From positions 4,650,291 to 4,714,290 of the forward strand of contig OY744607.1 of NCBI GenBank assembly GCA_963556255.1: a stretch of DNA of 64,000 nt. Direction: 5' to 3'. This document shows positions 30,548-64,000 of this stretch, one piece after another. This stretch comes from Allolobophora icterica (taxonomy: Eukaryota > Annelida > Clitellata > Crassiclitellata > Lumbricidae). The notes beneath the pieces were generated by a model. The model did no database searches. It had not been told where the DNA came from and was given only the letters and a program-made list of their open reading frames with translations. Position 1 is the first letter of the stretch. Every line of letters begins with the position of its first letter. A program made the translations under genes and the position numbers.

Positions 30548-31000
30548 GGGGCCATCCATATATTACGTTCACAAAAATCCGGGAAAATTGGACCCCCTCC
30601 CCCCTGTTCGCAAGCGTACTTTCTTCCACCACCACCCCCCCCCCGAGTACGTACGTTTGACGCACCCCCCCCCCCCGATGACCAGCTGCAGAAAGTGTCT
30701 CCAGGCAGCCTGTCTGCACTTTAGGCCAGATTATTGAAGGGCCAATATAGACAAATTATAGGTGTCGTTCACAGCACAGAATAACTGCACATGGCTTTTA
30801 TATAATGTAATAAAATGCCATGGGACGACTATAGGATAATACAGAGTTATAAATAGGCTAATGTGGACGTCATAATTAGAAATTTATTTTGGGTACGTAC
30901 ACATTTTGTTACCCCCCTCCCCCCGTTCGCACCCGTACGCAAAATCGCCAAAATCCGACCCCCGACCCCCTAAGTGCGTACGTAATATGTGGATGGCCCC
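30548..31000. mobile_element. 453-bp inverted-repeat element, possibly PIF/Harbinger-like
   Basis: Ends GGGGCCATCCATATATTACG and ACGTAATATGTGGATGGCCCC pair with one mismatch. The flanks both read TAA, consistent with a 3-bp TWA target duplication. Interior halves carry C-rich, GTTCGCA(A/C)(G/C)CGTAC-containing blocks that resemble each other. No transposase is present. Confidence 0.75.
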
Positions 31001-31015
31001 TAATGGGGGCATTTG

Positions 31016-31189
31016 CAGGATCGTAACTTTGGTCTAAAAAGTGGGGGTCCAATTTTTAAATACACGAAGCAAGGTGGAGACTGCGATCTCTGGGAAGGCA
31101 CAATAATAAAATATTGATTGGCATTGTTCAAAAAGTACGTTGGAGGGTACGGGTACCCCTCGATCGACGTACCCCCACAAATTACTATG
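31016..31189 (-). mobile_element. hAT-like MITE family C copy
   Basis: Reverse-orientation relative of the 44328-44830 element: GTAACTTTGGTCTAAAAAGT at the left and ACCCCCACAAATTACTATG at the right, sharing ATAAAATATTGATTGGCATT. Target duplications are not clean. Confidence 0.6.
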
Positions 31190-31205
31190 GATATGCGAAT
31201 CTATG

Positions 31206-31447
31206 CATGGGTGGCGATCCCCGGGGGGTCGAGCCCCCGGGACAAGACCGGGTGAAGACCCCACCTTTAACAGTGGGGCGGGACATACTATACATTATTA
31301 GGCCTACAGTTGTCTCCCTAAATTTTAAAGAAACACCAAAAAGGTCAGCACATTTTCACGCGCGAAAATGTTTTGACCTCTTTTTTGACCAGATCCATTC
31401 AAAAGTGTCCCGTGTCCCCCACCTGTCAAACAAGATCGCCGCCAGTC
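31206..31447. mobile_element. hAT-like MITE family D copy
   Basis: Left end CATGGGTGGCGATC and right end GATCGCCGCCAGTC; flanks AATCTATG and AATCTCTG agree at seven of eight positions. Shares ACAAGACC and CACCTTTAACAGTGGG with the other family members. Confidence 0.78.
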
Positions 31448-31499
31448 AATCTCTGTGTTTGAATCTGTAGTTAGAAAGAATTAAGATAGGCCCTATCCT

Positions 31500-31620
31500 G
31501 GGGAGGGGATAGAGTAATGGTAGCACTCATGGCCAGGAGAGTAGCAGTAGGGCCTACGCGATTCAATTCCCACAACCGCCTCGGGCGGGCGCCTTGCATG
31601 GCTGCCATAACGTGTGTTTA
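31500..31620 (+). mobile_element. Degraded tRNA-head SINE
   Basis: TAGAGTAATGGTAGCACTC resembles a tRNA A box and CGATTCAATTCC a B box, at suitable spacing. No recognisable body follows. Confidence 0.4.
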
Positions 31621-31934
31621 GTTAAGATAATTAATCATTGATCAATCCTTTTATTGAAGCCATTTTTTAAGTACAAGGAAAATACAGCATAAAGTTTGAA
31701 TTTTGGCAAGAAGAGGAGACCCAAAATGGATCTTGATCCCGCTTAGCAGGGCCACCTAGATAACATTTATCGTAGTACAAGTAAATGGCAGCACAATCAA
31801 TACTTTGAACGGTACATCGATCAAGTTATATGACCAACAGGTAAAAATAGAAACAATAATATAACTCTTGTAGGCCTACTGTCATGTCTCAATGTAATCT
31901 TACTGCGTTTGTCGGTTTGAATTAATTAAGACAA

Positions 31935-31936
31935 AA

Positions 31937-32032
<96 letters not shown>
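31935..32032. repeat. (ATT)n microsatellite
   Basis: About 95 bp of ATT units with one interruption, upstream of the AADAT gene. Confidence 0.95.
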
Positions 32033-32033
<1 letters not shown>

Positions 32034-32930
32034 GTCGGTTAGAACACAGTGTAAATAATTGTAATTATTTATACTGTGGTTAGAAGATGCTATCCCGTGC
32101 GTGTAGTTGAAAGCGCACCAAATGTGAAAGGTGAAGGCCATCTGTGTAGCTCGCGCTATGAACGTTGACCGTACCACTTGAAGAAAAGTTGCACAAGTAA
32201 ATCGGACTTAGTTTTCTTTCTGGTGAGACTCAGTCGTCGCTTAGTCTGTAGCAAATTATTAATTACTGAAAGTAATTTTAGGGCGTCCGCGATTCAGCTT
32301 GCCATTAAGTATGTGGATGTTTGATCGCTTTGAATTGTCTCTGCTCTAAGTACTGGTAGCATATCGAATAAACAAACCAGGGTCTAGTACTTAAAAAACT
32401 CTAGCGAATGGCGCCTCAAGGCCAATCCCAGCATTCCAGGCAGTTTCCAACAACCAGGTCCTTCCGATAAGCAGTGAGATGTAATTTAAAGTGGATGAAC
32501 GGAATTTTGGGGCCGAAGGGTCTCGCCCAATCCATTGAAAATGAGCAGGGTCGAGGCCGTACGGTCGTTATATAAAACGGGTACATTTACATTTGGGTCG
32601 AAGGCGATCACGCTTTTACATGCGATACTGGGTGCATAGGAGATCGTTGGTGCATTCAGTGTTAATGTACACGTTTTGATAATTTTACACTGAATTTTAC
32701 GGGTGATAATCGGTGTTCACTGCTGAATAAGGAGCACACCATTTAAGGTTCCCATAGCATCGAATATACTCCGAGCACATTAGGGAATTAGGGCAAGTGT
32801 ATTTAAGCCAGGTACAGTGTACCTGAGTCAGTTTAAGTTCAGTAGGTGTGTATTTGAAATCTTAGATACATTATCAAATGTTGTACAAAGTTTGTACGTT
32901 TTCAGGTGAGGCGCGAGTCAAGGCACAGCC

Positions 32931-49908
<16,978 letters not shown>

Positions 49909-50063
49909 CCGATGAAATTCTTTCCCACTTCCATGGCTTCTGATTGTGAAACACAATTTCTTCACGATTAATGATTCTGTGTATCATTACTCTTATTATT
50001 TAAGTCTTGTATCATTACTCTTATTATTTAAGTCTTCATATATTTTTGATGTATATTAAGATA

Positions 50064-50069
50064 AATAAA
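50064..50069 (+). terminator. AADAT: Polyadenylation signal AATAAA of AADAT
   Basis: Canonical hexamer 156 nt after the stop codon. Confidence 0.7.
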
Positions 50070-50326
50070 TCTTAATTGCAGATTACATTTCAGTAATTAC
50101 TTCGTAAGAAGTTGCTCAATATTATTCAAGTTGTATTATAATCATTATGAGTAAAACTGAGTCACCATATCGAATACCTTTATTTTGTATTATATATTCA
50201 GAAACATTTGTCAAGTATTTCTGTACTTGAAAACATTTTAGTGTGTAACATTTTTGTTTAAACGAAGAGTTGGTGGCATATAATGTTTAGAGTTTCACGT
50301 GAAAGTAATTTATTGGTTCTTATAAC

Positions 50327-50573
50327 CAGTGCTTTTTTCAGCCGGAACACGCCGGAACGGCGTTCCGGGACCTTTTTTCAGGTACTAAAAAAATTATTTA
50401 TTTATTTTGATAATAAAAACAATAATTTAATTATTTTAATTTAACTTAAGTGTTGAACTGTTTTCAGTGTTTATTGAGACCCCTCCCCACCCCCAGTCCC
50501 GTTTTTCTCGGGATTTTAGCCCGCCCATAATTATTCCGTTCCGGAACCTTTGTTTCCAGAAAAAAAAGCACTG
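50327..50573. mobile_element. hAT-like MITE family A, copy 1
   Basis: Termini CAGTGCTTTTTTC and GAAAAAAAAGCACTG with a perfect 8-bp duplication CTTATAAC (50319-50326 and 50574-50581). Subterminal CCGGAAC/GTTCCGG repeats occur at both ends. Relatives at 62024-62284 and 62785-63041. Confidence 0.93.
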
Positions 50574-52842
50574 CTTATAACTGAAGGAAGAACATATTAA
50601 TTATTAATGAGTAAATTAATTAATGTGCACACAATAATTATAATTATCAGTATTGTTCTTATATATCAGAATTTTGTTAATTTCTGCAATGGGATACATA
50701 TTTGCTTAAGTGTCATCATTGAATTTGTTTTAATGTGAGGCATCTGGTATTTACAATGACAGTATTAATTGTTGAAGCCAAATGTTGTTTTAATTAAACT
50801 AATAACAATATTACTATTGAGGCTATTACATTATGCTACAACCCCTCTGACATGACACAGTGCTCGTGAATAAGCTGGTGCCCTGCGTTTAGCTTGAGTT
50901 GCACTTTAGAAATTTTGAGTGCAGTTACGATTAATCATGTAATCACTGTATTATATCACATAAGTAATTTAATATAGCATGTTATTTCGGAAATCTTTTG
51001 ACACATTTTCAGTATTATTGTTCTTTTGAAAAGTTTTTGGCATGTAAAGGGTTTCTTAGACTTTCTTAGAATCGTTTATCTGCAGTTTTGGCTGGTTCCC
51101 CCACTTCACTTCTCATTGTGTTCCAGCAAATGTCCGATTAAACGTGAAAAGAGCTGCCCTGCATTATAATCCTTATAAGCATTTATTAAGATTTGATATT
51201 GATGTCACACAGCCAATGTTAAATCTTTGAACTCTGCAGTTTGCCCAGATCTGAAATCTTAAATCAGATCAAAGGAAATTTCAGATCAGATCTTAAATCG
51301 ATCTGAAATGCTGATTATGCATCGAATCTGATGACATCCTTGCCATAACGACAAAGTACTTATATATGATACCTTTTTTATGTAGGGCCTCTTTATATCT
51401 TCTCCGAGACATTCTTGACTCATCGCTGGAAAACTGAAAACTACCTGCAGGTGTATCCTACATTGCTTTTAAATGTTTTGCACTTTAGCTTTTACTGATG
51501 GTTTGGTGGGTAATTTGAATTTCTTGAGTGAACAAAACATATTTGTAGTAGCATTGTTTGCCTGTAAGATTCCATGTTAATATAGATTACTTACTTAATC
51601 ACCTATAATTACGCAGTTACTTGTATAACGTAGATTCCAAATTCAGCGATGACACCATTACTCCTAGTCTTCTGGCAAATGAAATTTGGTCATACTATAT
51701 TGCTGAAAAGCCCCTCTGACTTCAATAAGCTGGTGCCCTGTGCTTAGCTTTTCAGTGATGCTTTAGAAATGTGCAAGATCATGATTCCTGTAGTTTGACT
51801 GGGGTAAGAACTATTGCCTTGCTGCTTATTCTCAAATTCTTTGACCCGGGTAAGCCTTTTCGTTTATCGGTAGAACAGGGTGACGTTATATGACATCATT
51901 ATGAAAAGGTGCTTTATTTAGTTATCAATAGCACGTTATCGAGAGGTTTCAGTGTATTGTTGTGTAAAATTGAGTTATGAAGATTATCTATGTATTTTGT
52001 AACAGGGTTATGTACAAGTCTTTGTTTACAGAAGTTCGTGTTGTAAGGGAATTTTACTTTAATGCCTTCTGAAGATCGCTAACTTGGGGTTTTATGTTTA
52101 ACTCCTTGAAAATTTCAGTCAACCTATTGCTGGAGTTTACTTATCAAAATTAGTTGAGGTGTTTATGTAGTCTGTTATTACTGTGTTGGGTTAATTTGTA
52201 AATTTCAGAACTAATCGTTGCTTGCAAAATTGTTCTAAATATTTTGAATACTTAGAACGTATTTTGAATATACTTTTAATATTTCAGTTGATCGTTTGTT
52301 CTTTGAGCAATTCACTCAATTTAACCTAACTTATGAGCATTACGACACGTTTCTCCTGTCTTGTGTGTTTTTACCATGTTGCTATCGTGTTGTTATCATG
52401 TCATTATCATGTTATTGTCTTTATATCATGTCATTATCATGTTGTTATCATGTCGATATCATGTTGTTATCGTTTTAGGGTGTTGATATCATGTTATCGT
52501 TTTATGGCATCGTTATCATGTGCGTTATCGTTATCAGTGCATTTTGTCAGCTGGCTAATATAAAGAATATACTTACTTATTGTTTTATCATGTTATTGTT
52601 TTGTTATCTTGTTCTCATCGTGTTGTTATCTTGTTCTCGTGTTGCTGTCATGTCGTTATCGTGTCGTTATCATGATATTGTTTTATCGTGTCATTATAGT
52701 GCTGTTATTGTTTTGTTACGAAGTTCATAAGTGCTGAAAACTGTTTACTTTATTGAAAGTTTAGTCCAACCATATCAGCATCGGGAATCTACGAGACAAA
52801 AACCTTTACCAACAGTAAAAACATTGAATTTGTAAATTCATG

Positions 52843-52848
52843 TTTATT
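52843..52848 (-). terminator. Polyadenylation signal of the THSD1-like gene
   Basis: Minus-strand AATAAA 243 nt after the stop codon. A second one lies at 52749-52754, so alternative 3' ends are possible. Confidence 0.55.
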
Positions 52849-53090
52849 TGACATCACTAAAATCAGTTCACAGCATTGGTTAAACAGTTGTTGACTGTCA
52901 AATTTATAAAATCAAGAGTAGAAAGTGCTAACAAGGACAGAAAACTATATGTAATATAATCTAATAATACAATTTTATAATTATAATATTATAATTATAA
53001 TCTATTGTATAATACATATGAACTGAACACAATACACATGAAGTGGTCGTTACGAATTAAATCTGTTACGGCAGAGGTATTTGATGTTCT

Positions 53091-64000
<10,910 letters not shown>

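Larger units (their letters stand above)
50070..53090. other. Spacer between convergent AADAT and THSD1-like genes
   Basis: No gene seen. It holds a family A MITE (50327-50573), two copies of a dispersed repeat (50830-50940 and 51700-51790, CTGGTGCCCTG(T/C)G(C/T)TTAGCTT), and a CATGTTATTGT-type simple repeat (52370-52715). 52720-53090 is the 3' UTR of the minus-strand gene. Confidence 0.6.

Overview
This is a eukaryotic (animal) genomic window. Its genes have many exons with GT-AG introns, and introns and spacers are full of tRNA-derived SINEs, LINE 3' ends, miniature DNA transposons, minisatellites and microsatellites. The encoded proteins match animal families (RBM26/27, AADAT, a THSD1-like receptor). 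The repeat landscape and the strongly over-represented 8-mer TAGGCCTA suggest a marine invertebrate, possibly a deuterostome such as an echinoderm, hemichordate or amphioxus. I cannot fix the phylum from this sequence alone.

Layout. (1) 813-1423, minus: first coding exon of a TPR protein that looks like SMYD4; the rest lies beyond the left edge. (2) 4354-24949, plus: an RBM26/RBM27 orthologue reconstructed as 23 coding exons in continuous phase (PWI-like region, RS-rich part, CCCH zinc finger, proline-rich linker, RRM1, coiled coil, RG-rich linker, RRM2, acidic tail). Its true first exon is unresolved; 2539-2639 is a phase-compatible candidate. (3) 24950-32930: gene-poor spacer with microsatellites and several transposon insertions. 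(4) 32931-49908, plus: a complete kynurenine/alpha-aminoadipate aminotransferase (AADAT) of about 429 residues and 14 exons. Exon 9 is present twice as two 97-nt versions, and intron 12 appears to be GC-AG. (5) 53091 to the right edge, minus: a single-pass receptor with a THSD1-like ectodomain, a thrombospondin type 1 repeat, a CUB-like module, a transmembrane helix and a cytoplasmic tail. It is complete at its 3' end and cut at the window edge on the N-terminal side. A 200-bp N gap (61301-61500) sits in its first visible intron.

Mobile DNA is the dominant theme. I find at least eight families of short inverted-repeat elements. Nearly all begin with CA and end with TG and are flanked by exact or near-exact 8-bp target duplications, as expected for non-autonomous hAT elements. 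Two of about 0.9 kb carry inverted arrays of a short subterminal repeat. One locus (44.1-44.8 kb) is a three-layer nest: LINE, then hAT element, then a second hAT element. Many introns also hold minisatellites of about 18-20 bp whose units contain splice-donor or splice-acceptor consensus. One array in AADAT intron 11 is visibly an amplification of the real 5' splice site.

The most interesting single biological observation is the AADAT exon 9 pair. Both copies have intact splice sites and identical length, and phase arithmetic means that including both or neither breaks the frame, so they should be mutually exclusive alternatives covering the segment next to the PLP site.
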